This document shows, piece after piece, positions 8,100 through 14,570 of a DNA stretch of 48,314 nucleotides. A program made the translations under genes and the position numbers. The DNA is from a bacterium. Lineage in GTDB: Bacteria; Verrucomicrobiota; Verrucomicrobiia; Limisphaerales; UBA8199. The stretch covers positions 1 to 48,314 of the forward strand of contig JAJYHY010000011.1 of the NCBI GenBank assembly GCA_021784555.1, in the 5' to 3' direction. A model generated the notes under the pieces. It ran no database searches. It had not been told where the DNA came from and saw nothing but the letters and a program-made list of their open reading frames with translations. Positions within the stretch are counted from its first letter, which is position 1. Each line of letters opens with the position of its first letter.

Positions 8100-8543
8100 T
8101 CATGCAACGTCCACCATCCTTGGTTGGACCGGCGGCAGGCCGGTATTCCAGGTTTCGCCCGCGAGCTTCGTCTTCAATGAGGGAATGAGGCCGAGAACCC
8201 TGTTCTCGACCTCGTAATGCAGCGCATCAATCGCCTCGAACTGATCTCGCGTGAGCGAGCCGACGTTGTGGAGGCCGATCGAGCGCGTGAGGGTCTCGGC
8301 CAGGGAGCCCTTGGCGAAGTACAGAAACTGGAGGTACTCCGGAAGCGTCCTGCGACCGTATCCCTCAGATATATTCGCCGCGACGGACTGCGCGGCGTCC
8401 CGCACCTGTGAACGCAGCTTGAAGTCCTGGACGTTCTCTGTCGCCTTGAACACCAGATCAAATAAGTCCATCCCGCGCTGCCACGCCTCCAGCTTCATAT
8501 AGCGCCGGTTCAAGTTCTGCTTTCTGGTTACGTTAACGTTCAT
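8100..8543 (-). CDS. Four-helix-bundle protein (23S rRNA IVP / S23 family)
   Basis: A 147-residue small helical protein. Hallmarks of the family (TIGR02436/PF05635) are LEAWQRGMDLFDLV, the central AAQSVAANISEGYGR and LQFLYFAKGSLAET, then the C-terminal helix. Members are encoded in intervening sequences of 23S rRNA genes in Leptospira and Coxiella, as stand-alone genes in many phyla, and, as bAvd, next to diversity-generating retroelements; their molecular role is mostly unknown and they tend to form pentamers. The start ATG has an AAGGA ribosome site about 8 bases upstream, which distinguishes it from repeat sequence. It lies between the inverted repeats of element A. Broken relatives are at 10097-10277, 11733-11949 and 12236-12300. 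The last ~15 residues run into repeat DNA and may not be native. Confidence 0.85.
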   Translation of the reverse strand: MNVNVTRKQNLNRRYMKLEAWQRGMDLFDLVFKATENVQDFKLRSQVRDAAQSVAANISEGYGRRTLPEYLQFLYFAKGSLAETLTRSIGLHNVGSLTRDQFEAIDALHYEVENRVLGLIPSLKTKLAGETWNTGLPPVQPRMVDVA

Positions 8544-8592
8544 GAGTCATCCTTCCTCACCATCCACCATCCCATCACCCGGGGGTCAGGGC

Positions 8593-8756
8593 CACGGCCA
8601 TTGACAAAGTCCGCACCGCGTAGCGCAGACTTCCAAGTCTGCCGTGTTGCGGGCTTCCCAGCCCGCCGACCGCGACCATTTCAGCGGCCTGCCGGCTGGG
8701 AAGCCGGCGATACAGCAGGTTCGGAGACCTGCGCTACGACTTTGTCACTGGCCGTG
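8593..8756. repeat. Composite palindrome (GTAGCGCAG family), copy 1
   Basis: The outer 19-bp arms at 8593-8611 and 8738-8756 (CACGGCCATTGACAAAGTC and its near-reverse-complement) enclose nested hairpins: GTAGCGCAGACTTCC / AAGTCTGC, GGGCTTCCCAGCCC, and GCAGGTTCGGAGACCTGCGCTAC. The same arms and the GTAGCGCAGG hairpins occur at 38544-38777, with a partial copy at about 38284-38420. Confidence 0.8.
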
Positions 8757-8814
8757 GGGTCAGGACCTCCGCCCCTCGCGCGATGCTTGACATCATCCAT
8801 CATCCGCCATCCAC

Positions 8815-8843
8815 TGTACAATCCTTTCCCCCTGTGTTACAAT
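8815..8843 (+). promoter_or_regulatory. Candidate promoter of the DAHP synthase gene, leaderless
   Basis: TGTACA (8815-8820) and TACAAT (8838-8843) are spaced by 17 bases. The predicted start of transcription, about 7 bases after the -10 box, coincides with the ATG at 8851, and no ribosome site precedes that ATG, so the mRNA may be leaderless. A second TACAAT overlaps the -35 box at 8817-8822. Confidence 0.45.
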
Positions 8844-8850
8844 CCCCGCG

Positions 8851-9906
8851 ATGCTTTCGACCCAGAACCTGCATGTCAAAGAGGCGGTGCGGCTGCTCGC
8901 CCCCCGCGACCTTAAATCGGAATTGCCCGCTTCGGGCGCGGCCACCCGGACGGTTGTGGCCTCTCGCCAGAGCGTCATGCGCATTCTGGCCCAAGAAGAC
9001 CCGCGCCTGCTCGTCGTGATCGGTCCCTGTTCCATTCACGACATCGACGCCGCGCTGGAATATGCCGGCAGGCTCAGCCAGCTTCGCCGTGACCTGGCCC
9101 AACGTATGGAGATCGTCATGCGCGTCTATTTCGAAAAGCCCCGAACCACTCTCGGCTGGAAAGGCCTCATCAACGATCCCCACCTCGATGGCACCTACGA
9201 CATCGAATCCGGCCTCAAGAAGGCGCGGCGGCTGCTCCTGGAGTTGACCTCCATGGGCCTGCCCGCCGCCACCGAGTTCCTCGACCCCATTATCCCGCAG
9301 TACATCGATGACCTCGTCACTTGGGCGGCCATCGGCGCCCGCACCACCGAGTCCCAAACCCATCGCGAGATGGCCAGCGGCCTTTCCATGCCCGTCGGCT
9401 TCAAGAATGGCACCGACGGCGCCCTCCAGATAGCCATCGACGCCATGCAGTCGGCCCGCAGTCCGCACGCCTTCCTGGGCATCGACCAAGACGGCATGAC
9501 CAGCATTATTCGCACCACCGGCAACCCGGTGGGCCACGTCGTCCTGCGCGGCGGACGCGGCCACCCCAATTACGACGCCACCAGCATCCGCGAGGCCGAA
9601 TCGAAATTGGCCGCCGCCGGCCTCCCCCCGGTCCTGATGGTGGATTGCAGCCACGCCAATTCCTTCAAACAGCATGCCAGGCAGGAGGAGGTCTGGAACA
9701 GCGTCCTCCAGCAGCGAGCCGGCGGAACACAGTCTGTCATCGGCCTCATGGTCGAAAGCTTTATTCATGAGGGCAACCAGCCCTTCCCCAGACCGCGGCG
9801 CGAACTGCGCTACGGCGTCTCCATTACTGACGCCTGCATCAGTTGGGAGACCACCGAGCAGATGCTCCGAGCCGGCGCGGAGAACCTCCCCACGAAGGAG
9901 GCGTGA
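8851..9906 (+). CDS. aroG: 3-deoxy-D-arabino-heptulosonate 7-phosphate synthase (class I)
   Basis: A 351-residue cytoplasmic enzyme that condenses phosphoenolpyruvate and erythrose 4-phosphate, the first step of the shikimate route. Class I (AroF/G/H-like) features are [10 protein letters not shown] (55-64), [18 protein letters not shown], the ATEFLDPI block, [27 protein letters not shown], and the metal-binding DCSHAN and [13 protein letters not shown]. The length matches E. coli enzymes. Which aromatic amino acid inhibits it cannot be read from motifs. aroB of the same pathway lies at 31.8-33.1 kb, not linked. The gene starts 45 bases after the inverted-repeat end of element A and is flanked downstream by another repeat block, so the promoter must lie in the short gap between them. 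Confidence 0.95.
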   Translation: MLSTQNLHVKEAVRLLAPRDLKSELPASGAATRTVVASRQSVMRILAQEDPRLLVVIGPCSIHDIDAALEYAGRLSQLRRDLAQRMEIVMRVYFEKPRTTLGWKGLINDPHLDGTYDIESGLKKARRLLLELTSMGLPAATEFLDPIIPQYIDDLVTWAAIGARTTESQTHREMASGLSMPVGFKNGTDGALQIAIDAMQSARSPHAFLGIDQDGMTSIIRTTGNPVGHVVLRGGRGHPNYDATSIREAESKLAAAGLPPVLMVDCSHANSFKQHARQEEVWNSVLQQRAGGTQSVIGLMVESFIHEGNQPFPRPRRELRYGVSITDACISWETTEQMLRAGAENLPTKEA

Positions 9907-9965
9907 GGGATTGATGGATGGTGGATGGTGGCAGGCAGCCCGCGAGCGGCGGAGAGGCGGATGAT

Positions 9966-10415
9966 GGCCCATGGATGGTGTCAAGCATCGCGCGAAGGGC
10001 CGAAGCCGGGATCACGGAAGATGGGTGCTGGGGGGAGCTGTGCAGGATAGATGGTGGGTGGTGGATGATGGACTGACGCCAACGCGTCATTCCAACTTTC
10101 ACTCGCGCGCTTGGCCTCCAATGAGCGAATCAGGCCCAGAAGCTTGTTTGCGGCCTCGTAACGCAGCGCACCAATCGCCTCGAACTGATCTCGCGTGAGC
10201 GAGCCGGCTTTGTGGAGCCCAATCGAGCGCGAGAGGGTCTCGGCGAGCGAGCCCTTGGCGAAGCACGGAAACTGGAGTCTTGAATGGCAAAACGTGTTGT
10301 AAACAAGTCAAGTTCACCTGATCTCGTAATTGCTCCATCAGAGGTGCGGAGATTAATTGAGAATTGAGAATTAAGCATGGGTCACGTTTCATCGCCATCC
10401 ACCATCCTCCACCCC
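9966..10415. mobile_element. Broken element B with 5'-truncated four-helix gene
   Basis: The left end at 9971-10000 (ATGGATGGTGTCAAGCATCG then CGCGAAGGGC) matches the inverted repeats of element A, and the four-helix remnant lies on the minus strand at the equivalent place. The opposite end, near 10390-10425, is degraded to a heptamer patch followed by GGGCGCATCTTGAC. The 3' boundary of homology is therefore approximate. Confidence 0.5.
10097..10277 (-). pseudogene. Four-helix-bundle gene, C-terminal half only
   Basis: Translation on the minus strand gives FAKGSLAETLSRSIGLHKAG and GSLTRDQFEAIGALRYEA, closely matching the second half of the protein at 8100-8543, with no stop but also no start. 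Homology breaks abruptly at the codons for LQF (10277). Beyond that lies sequence containing AAACGTGTTG and AGTCAAGTT, which is also found in the interruption of the copy at 11733-12300. It is therefore a decayed copy, not an independent gene. Confidence 0.75.
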
Positions 10416-10515
10416 CGGGCGCATCTTGACTGGACCACCCATGAGGTCTGGCGAGCTTGTTTAGCAGTTGCCGGTGGTCCTGGCGAGACGCGCCCTCCAC
10501 CCCCCCGCCCCCCGT

Positions 10516-10582
10516 TTATGCGTGAAATTCACGCATTTTATGCGTGAAATTCACGCATTTTATGCGTGAAATTCACGCATTT
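10516..10582. repeat. Three tandem 17-bp palindromes, 22-bp period
   Basis: TGCGTGAAATTCACGCA occurs at 10519-10535, 10541-10557 and 10563-10579, separated by TTTTA. A 22-base period puts the three sites on nearly the same face of the helix, as in an array of sites for a dimeric regulator. They lie about 90 bases upstream of the pseudopilin promoter. A hairpin/terminator role is the alternative. Confidence 0.75.
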
Positions 10583-10668
10583 TTGATGGCTAGACCTCCG
10601 TTTTCCCGCTTTTCTCCCTTGGTCCGCAGGCTGGCATCAACTTTGCTCTCAAAAAAAATCGATTAGGG

Positions 10669-10696
10669 TTGACACGGTGAACAGTTTGGGTAGAAT
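10669..10696 (+). promoter_or_regulatory. Sigma-70-type promoter of the pseudopilin gene
   Basis: TTGACA (10669-10674) and TAGAAT (10691-10696) are separated by 16 bases, placing the start of transcription near 10703, about 40 bases before the ATG at 10743. An A-rich block (AAAAAAAATC, 10651-10660) just upstream could act as an UP-like element. Confidence 0.65.
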
Positions 10697-10742
10697 CCCC
10701 ACACAGTCTGCCGAATGTTAAAAAACTGAACCAGCAAAGTCT

Positions 10743-11555
10743 ATGAACAAACTTCGCAAAAAAATCGGGGCTTTCACGCTCATTGAGCTGTTAGTCGTTA
10801 TCGCTATCATCGCCATCCTGGCTGCCATGTTGCTCCCCGCCCTGGCCCGCGCCAAAGCACGCGCTCAACGGGTCAACTGCGAGAACAACATACGCCAAAT
10901 CGGGTTGGCCTTTAAGGAATTCGCCTTGGACAACTCCGACCGGTATCCGATGCTCGTGGGCAGCACGGACGGCGGCCCAACGCACCAGGCCCTCTTCCAG
11001 GGCACCGCCGGCGGCATGTACATGTTTGAAGTCTTTGGCGTTATGTCTAATGACCTCAGCACGCCAAAGCTCCTCGTTTGTCCCACGGACAATCGCAGCG
11101 AGTGGACCAACTTCTACATGGACGGCAAACACAGCTCTCCTCCCAGCCAGACCTCAAAGCCCCCATCGGACTACATGTTCGACAACTACAACGTCTCCTA
11201 CGCCCTTGGCCGCGATGCCCAGGACACCAATCCCCAGATGGTCCTCCTTGCTGACCGCAACATCTACGGCGGCATGCCCCCGGCTGGCCGCGGCTACCAA
11301 TATCCAGCCGATACATCACAGATCCCGAATGACGGCTATGGCAATATGGCCGGCTCCACCGTCGCCATGGGGACAAACTTCCCGGCTGGCTCTACCGCGC
11401 CCGCCTGGACGGAGAAGATGCATGAGGAAAACGGCAACGTCGGTCTGTCCGACGGCAGCGTGCAGCAGCTCAGCAGTTCCAAGCTGCGCGAGCAGTTCCA
11501 GGATAGCGGCGACACCGGCACCACCCCTGGACCGAACACGCTCATGTTCCCGTAA
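10743..11555 (+). CDS. Type II secretion-type pseudopilin (prepilin N-terminal, H-x9-DG C-terminal)
   Basis: A 270-residue exported protein. The N-terminus has a short basic leader, then [20 protein letters not shown]. This is the class III prepilin signal: peptidase cuts between the small residue and Phe, and Glu5 is conserved. The hydrophobic helix follows directly. The C-terminus has a His, then [10 protein letters not shown], the DG-containing tail found in large families of pseudopilins in Verrucomicrobiota, Planctomycetota and Lentisphaerota. Such proteins occur in dozens per genome, and their role, in secretion or as surface fibres, is uncertain. The gene stands alone with its own promoter (10669-10696) and an intrinsic terminator (11587-11613). 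An array of three palindromes upstream suggests control by a DNA-binding dimer (inference). Confidence 0.92.
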   Translation: MNKLRKKIGAFTLIELLVVIAIIAILAAMLLPALARAKARAQRVNCENNIRQIGLAFKEFALDNSDRYPMLVGSTDGGPTHQALFQGTAGGMYMFEVFGVMSNDLSTPKLLVCPTDNRSEWTNFYMDGKHSSPPSQTSKPPSDYMFDNYNVSYALGRDAQDTNPQMVLLADRNIYGGMPPAGRGYQYPADTSQIPNDGYGNMAGSTVAMGTNFPAGSTAPAWTEKMHEENGNVGLSDGSVQQLSSSKLREQFQDSGDTGTTPGPNTLMFP

Positions 11556-11586
11556 TCAATCTCGTTTAACCTGACAGAGTAATTCC

Positions 11587-11613
11587 AAAGGCGCCCGCAA
11601 GGGCGCCTTTTTT
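11587..11613 (+). terminator. Intrinsic terminator of the pseudopilin gene
   Basis: AAAGGCGCCC, loop GCAA, then GGGCGCC followed by TTTTTT, 31 bases after the stop codon. It is a textbook GC-stem plus T-run, and the clearest terminator in the window. Confidence 0.9.
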
Positions 11614-11732
11614 ATGGGATGGGGGGATGAAGGATGATGGGTGGTGCCACGCCTCGCGCGAAGGGCAAAGACATGGATCGAAGAATGGCGGGTGATGGAG
11701 GGTGGATGGTGGATGGCGACGAAAGGTGACCC

Positions 11733-11949
11733 ATGAGCGTTAACGTAACGGGAAGGCAGAATTTGAACCGGCGGTACATGAAATTGGAGGCGTGGCAGCA
11801 CGGCATGGACTTGTTTGAGCTGGTGTTCAAGGCGACAGAGAACGTCCCGGATTCCAAGCTCCGTTCAGAGGCGCGGGCGGGACGCCGCGCAGTCCGTCGC
11901 GGCGAATATATCTGAGGGATACGGCCGCCGGACGCTTCCGGAGTACCTC
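11733..11949 (+). pseudogene. Four-helix-bundle gene, N-terminal fragment with frameshift
   Basis: The ATG and the next ~45 codons (including NLNRRYMKLEAWQHGMDLFE) match the gene at 8100-8543. A 4-base insertion at about 11875-11880 (GCGGGCGGGAC against GCGGGAC) then breaks the frame, although nucleotide similarity continues through the GGATACGGCCGC region. Similarity ends at 11949 in the codons for EYL. The 10-mer CTCTAGCGAG at the break (11947-11956) recurs at 12199-12208, bracketing the 252-base interruption. Confidence 0.75.
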
Positions 11950-12024
11950 TAGCGAGGCAGGCCTCAGACGCTAAACCGCTAATCGACCCAATAAACGCTG
12001 ATATAGGAATGCACCCTCATTGGG

Positions 12025-12105
12025 CATTGAGCATTAGGCATTGTTCATTAGGCATTGTTCATTAGGCATTGCCAATGAACAAGGGGAAATGCCTAATGCT
12101 CAATG
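12025..12105. repeat. Tandem ATTAGGCATTGTTC units within an 18-bp inverted repeat
   Basis: A perfect 18-bp inverted repeat, CATTGAGCATTAGGCATT (12025-12042) and its complement (12088-12105), encloses two more copies of the 14-base unit ATTAGGCATTGTTC. It lies in the interruption of the four-helix pseudogene. A shorter version, AATGCCTAATGC, occurs near 44013-44025. Confidence 0.7.
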
Positions 12106-12235
12106 TGAAATGCCACTGGGTGTGCCGCAAGCCGCTCACCCCTCCCCGCAGGCGCGGCAAAACTTGACCTGTCCGCAACACGTTTCCAGAGTCAAGGACT
12201 CTAGCGAGTCGGCGCTCAGACCACTTGTTCTTGTC

Positions 12236-12300
12236 AGCCTCGCCGAGACCCTCACGCGCTCGATTGGGCTCCACAACGCCGGCTCGCTCACGCGAGATCA
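12236..12300 (+). pseudogene. Four-helix-bundle gene, central fragment
   Basis: The codons for LAETLTRSIGLHNAGSLTRD are readable on the plus strand, matching the middle of the protein at 8100-8543. It breaks at 12300 into CATCATCC repeat. With the fragment at 11733-11949 it forms one interrupted gene copy in element C. Confidence 0.7.
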
Positions 12301-12371
12301 TCCATCATCCGGGTTTCCGCCCTCCGCGCGACGCCTGCCACCATCCACCATCCACCATCCATCACCCCTCT

Positions 12372-13289
12372 TCAGACCTCCTTGACGACGCCCCAATAAA
12401 CGTCGAGCCGCTTTTCCAAGTAGAGCCGGACCGCTTTGAGGAGGGTGGCAGCTTCCAGGCGCTGGCCGGAGGCGACGATCTCCTTCAAGGCCATGCCCGG
12501 ATGGACGCGGAAACAGTCCTGGGCGATGATAGGGCCTTCGTCCAGGTTCATGGTGACGAAATGGGCCGAGACGCCGATGATCTTGACCCCTTGTTCGTAG
12601 GCCTGCCGGTAGGCCTGGGGGCCGGGAAAGCTGGGCAGGAGGGAGGGATGGATATTGATGATCTTGTTCTTGTAGCGCCAGACGAAGTTGGGCGAAAGGA
12701 TCTTCATAAAACGCGCCAGGACAATGAAATCGATCTCATGCGCCTCGAGCGCCGACAGGGCCTGCTCCTCCGCTTTAAGCCGCGCCTCCCACGGGACGGT
12801 AATGAACGGCAGCCCGGCCTCCTCGGCCAGCGAAGCCAGTTCCTTGCGATTTGAGAGCACGACCACCGGCTCCGCCCGCTTGAGCGCGCCTGAGCGCGTG
12901 GCGTCCATGAGGGCCTGGAAGCAATGCGGCTCCCGGCTCACCATGATGGCCATGCGCTGACGGCGGCGCGGTTCGGTGAAGCGCAGCTTGATTTCCATGT
13001 CGAGGGCCGCCGCCAACCGCTGCAGGCCGCCGGCAACTTCCGCGCGCTCCAACTGGCCCTCCCGCCACGAGGTCTGGACGGTCATGCTGAACTGGCCGCG
13101 GGTGACCTGCTCCTCAAGCGCCTCGATATTAGCCCCCTGCTCGAATAGAAAGTTGGTGATGCGCGCTACCACGCCGGTCTTGTCCCGCCCGATAACAGTG
13201 ATGGTGGCAAAGCGTTTTCGGGAATCGCCCCTGCTGGGCGATTCACCGCCGGGATCCCCCGTTTGCGAACGAGTTGAGCTTGATGCCAT
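12372..13289 (-). CDS. purU: Formyltetrahydrofolate deformylase
   Basis: A 305-residue cytoplasmic enzyme that hydrolyses 10-formyl-THF to THF and formate, balancing the one-carbon pool and supplying formate for purine synthesis by PurT. An N-terminal ACT-type domain (about 25-105, starting ATITVIGRDKTGVVARITNF) is followed by a formyltransferase-like catalytic domain with IINIHPSLLPSFPG (catalytic Asn and His) and MNLDEGPII (catalytic Asp). The N-terminal ~22 residues are low-complexity (Ser, Arg, Gly) and precede the conserved start of the ACT fold, so a later start is possible. The gene ends immediately beside the decayed end of element C. Downstream sequence contains only repeats. Confidence 0.93.
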   Translation of the reverse strand: MASSSTRSQTGDPGGESPSRGDSRKRFATITVIGRDKTGVVARITNFLFEQGANIEALEEQVTRGQFSMTVQTSWREGQLERAEVAGGLQRLAAALDMEIKLRFTEPRRRQRMAIMVSREPHCFQALMDATRSGALKRAEPVVVLSNRKELASLAEEAGLPFITVPWEARLKAEEQALSALEAHEIDFIVLARFMKILSPNFVWRYKNKIINIHPSLLPSFPGPQAYRQAYEQGVKIIGVSAHFVTMNLDEGPIIAQDCFRVHPGMALKEIVASGQRLEAATLLKAVRLYLEKRLDVYWGVVKEV

Positions 13290-13361
13290 AATGGTCTGCG
13301 GCTGCTTATTCGATCGAATGCAAGCGAGTCAAGTCATACGGTTCCGGACCAAGGATGCCCA

Positions 13362-13763
13362 TCATTTCAGCCAGTGGATTTTGATTTCCTTCTCGACTTG
13401 CTTGAATTCAGGGTCACCGGTCACAAAGTCCGCGTTCCTGATTTTGGCGAGGGCCGAGCCAAAGCAGTCGGCATAGGACATTTTGTGGGTGGCCTTGAAA
13501 ATGGCCGCCTGATGCGCCTGTTGCATGTCGGCGGAAACGATTTCGATGGGCATGGTGGCGATTTCCTGGATTTTTTGCTCGGCCACTTTCGGTGATGCGC
13601 CACGCCTCACGGAATAATAAATCTCACCCCAATTCACTACGCTCATCAACAGCTTGTGCCTGTCGGCGCCAGCTTGGAACAGCAGCTTTTCCACCTCCTC
13701 TGCGGCGGATTCCTCGTGAAAGAGCGCCATAAGCGCCCAGCTATCCAAGATTTTGACGGCCAT
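13362..13763 (-). CDS. vapC: VapC-type PIN-domain toxin ribonuclease
   Basis: A 133-residue PIN-domain protein. The expected acidic residues are all visible: Asp in ILDSWAL (position 7), Glu in NWGEIYY, Asp in SYADCFGSALA and Asp in VTGDPEF. Such toxins are Mg-dependent endoribonucleases that cut tRNA or rRNA and are held inactive by the partner antitoxin. The start ATG overlaps the antitoxin stop in the arrangement TAATG, so the pair is translationally coupled. All catalytic residues remain and the frame is intact, so it should be active. The target RNA is not predictable. Confidence 0.9.
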   Translation of the reverse strand: MAVKILDSWALMALFHEESAAEEVEKLLFQAGADRHKLLMSVVNWGEIYYSVRRGASPKVAEQKIQEIATMPIEIVSADMQQAHQAAIFKATHKMSYADCFGSALAKIRNADFVTGDPEFKQVEKEIKIHWLK

Positions 13764-14008
13764 TACATCTCCCTTTCCCGCTTTCGCTCAATCAAGAAAA
13801 CTTCCATCGCCTTCGTGCCTTTCAGGGAACCGCGCAAGCTTCGGATGTAGGCGCGGGTAATGGGCTTGAGCAGAATGCCATCCGGCGTGGCCTGAACCGT
13901 GGCCTTCGTGCCCTCCTCAATCTCAAACTGGTGGCGCAGACGGCGCGGAATGACGACCTGCCCCTTGATGCCGAAATTGACGAACTCGGTCTTTTGTGTC
14001 GCAATCAT
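13763..14008 (-). CDS. vapB: AbrB/SpoVT-family antitoxin (VapB-like)
   Basis: An 81-residue swapped-hairpin DNA-binding antitoxin. The N-terminal half (residues 8-50) shows the AbrB pattern FGIKGQVVIPRRLRHQFEIE and TKATVQ. The C-terminal half is basic and binds the toxin at 13362-13763. Family members repress their own operon. A promoter candidate at 14016-14042 would start the transcript at or next to the ATG, and no ribosome site is present, suggesting leaderless translation. Confidence 0.88.
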   Translation of the reverse strand: MIATQKTEFVNFGIKGQVVIPRRLRHQFEIEEGTKATVQATPDGILLKPITRAYIRSLRGSLKGTKAMEVFLIERKREREM

Positions 14009-14015
14009 GCAAAAC

Positions 14016-14042
14016 GTTATACACGAATGAAAAGTATGTCAA
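14016..14042 (-). promoter_or_regulatory. Candidate leaderless promoter of the intact TA operon
   Basis: On the minus strand, TTGACA (14042-14037) and TATAAC (14021-14016) are separated by 15 bases. The -10 box ends only 7 bases before the ATG at 14008, so initiation would fall on the start codon. The 15-base spacer is shorter than ideal. Confidence 0.55.
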
Positions 14043-14070
14043 AACAGAAAAGTAGGACTCCCCGCGAGGC

Positions 14071-14263
14071 TTACGCAAAGGGATCGAGCACTCTCACGCC
14101 GGCCTTTTCGAAATCCACTCTACTTCGTGTAACGACGGTGAGCTCATAGACCAGCGCGGTGGCGGCGATCAGGCTGTCTTTGATCGGCATGGCCCGACCG
14201 GGCTTTCGTCGGGTTTGGCCTCGTCGGCTTACTCAGGACGTTGGCATCCACCAGGTACTTCAC
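14071..14263 (-). pseudogene. Internally deleted VapC-type toxin
   Basis: Starting at GTG 14263, the minus strand reads VKYLVDANVLSKPTRPNP, a PIN N-terminus with its first Asp. After a deletion of roughly 60-70 codons and a frame change it resumes as PIKDSLIAATALVYELTVVT, then RVDFEKAGVRVLDPF and a TAA stop at 14071. The middle of the domain, with the second acidic residue, is missing. The GTG overlaps the stop of the upstream antitoxin by GTGA, the normal coupling of such pairs. This is therefore a dead toxin attached to a live antitoxin gene. Confidence 0.8.
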
Positions 14264-14490
14264 AGCGAGTCTGTGGACTCCGATTCAAGCGGCACGAAAA
14301 ACCCCTTTTCCGGGCACGCCAGCAGCCAGTCTATCACCCCCTGATTCGGAGGCGGACTGCGCCGGATCAAGCGGTATTCGCCGCGCTCGAGATGCTCAAC
14401 TTCGAATTGCCGCCCCGGTTCGATGCCGTCTTGTTTCCGGACCTCCGCCGGCAGGATGATCTGGCCCTTTGTCGAAACGGTAGTAATCAT
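14260..14490 (-). CDS. AbrB-family antitoxin of a toxin-dead module
   Basis: A 76-residue protein with the AbrB fold signature TVSTKGQIILPAEVRKQDGI and GRQFEVEHLERGEYRLIRR, ending in a linker and toxin-binding tail. It is intact, but its cognate toxin (14071-14263) is gutted. It may persist as a repressor or as an antidote against a homologous toxin elsewhere. The adjacent intact module (13362-14008) belongs to a different sequence subgroup. A promoter candidate lies at 14498-14525, again implying a leaderless transcript. Confidence 0.85.
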   Translation of the reverse strand: MITTVSTKGQIILPAEVRKQDGIEPGRQFEVEHLERGEYRLIRRSPPPNQGVIDWLLACPEKGFFVPLESESTDSL

Positions 14491-14497
14491 AATGAGT

Positions 14498-14525
14498 AGG
14501 GTACGGTCTTACCGCTGGCTGTCAA
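14498..14525 (-). promoter_or_regulatory. Candidate leaderless promoter of the second antitoxin gene
   Basis: On the minus strand, TTGACA (14525-14520) and TACCCT (14503-14498) are separated by 16 bases. The -10 box ends 7 bases before the ATG at 14490, the same geometry as at the neighbouring TA operon and the DAHP synthase gene. Confidence 0.5.
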
Positions 14526-14570
14526 CGTTCGTTGTGGTGGTAGCGCAGGATTACATCCGCGCGGAACGCT

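Larger units (their letters stand above)
7917..8805. mobile_element. Putative mobile element A: four-helix-bundle gene between 35-bp inverted repeats
   Basis: The ends 7917-7951 and 8771-8805 are 35-bp inverted repeats differing at one position; each reads inward as GGATGATGGATGATGTCAAG... and continues to GCGCGAGGGGC. The only credible gene inside is the four-helix-bundle gene at 8100-8543. A second composite palindrome (8593-8756) is nested between that gene and the right end. Related, broken copies with similar ends lie at 9966-10415 and 11632-12353. No transposase is present, so movement would need a factor in trans or a mechanism involving the four-helix protein. Mobility is an inference from copy number and ends. 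Confidence 0.6.
8544..8850. other. Repeat-filled gap upstream of the four-helix and DAHP synthase genes
   Basis: Contains heptamer remnants, the composite palindrome 8593-8756, the right end of element A (8771-8805) and a promoter candidate for the DAHP synthase gene (8815-8843). Nothing in it looks coding. Confidence 0.65.
9907..10742. other. Repeat region with a broken four-helix element and a triple operator-like palindrome
   Basis: Holds heptamer patches, element B (9966-10415) with a 5'-truncated four-helix gene, a direct repeat of GAGAATT near 10356-10372, three 17-bp palindromes in tandem (10519-10579) and the promoter of the pseudopilin (10669-10696). No intact gene is present. Confidence 0.65.
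11632..12353. mobile_element. Broken element C: interrupted four-helix gene between diverged inverted repeats
   Basis: The ends 11632-11666 and 12319-12353 are inverted repeats agreeing at about 29 of 35 positions, and both resemble the ends of element A (core TCGCGCGAAGGGC). Inside, on the plus strand, lie an N-terminal fragment (11733-11949) and a central fragment (12236-12300) of the four-helix gene. Element C has the same layout as element A in the opposite orientation, which supports the 35-bp repeats as true element ends. Confidence 0.55.
11614..12371. other. Gap holding element C and AT-richer minisatellite
   Basis: No intact gene. Element C (11632-12353) carries two fragments of a four-helix gene. 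Between them is a 252-bp interruption that includes the ATTAGGCATTGTTC tandem repeat and an 18-bp inverted repeat (12025-12042 / 12088-12105). Confidence 0.6.

Noticed and set aside
10280..10320. An independent small gene near the break of the four-helix pseudogene
   Set aside because: The open frame is the pseudogene remnant read in another frame; the extra sequence is shared non-coding repeat.
1671..10489. GTCCTGGCGAGAC repeated at 1671-1683 and 10477-10489 as a regulatory site
   Set aside because: Only two copies, at unrelated positions; not enough to support a function.
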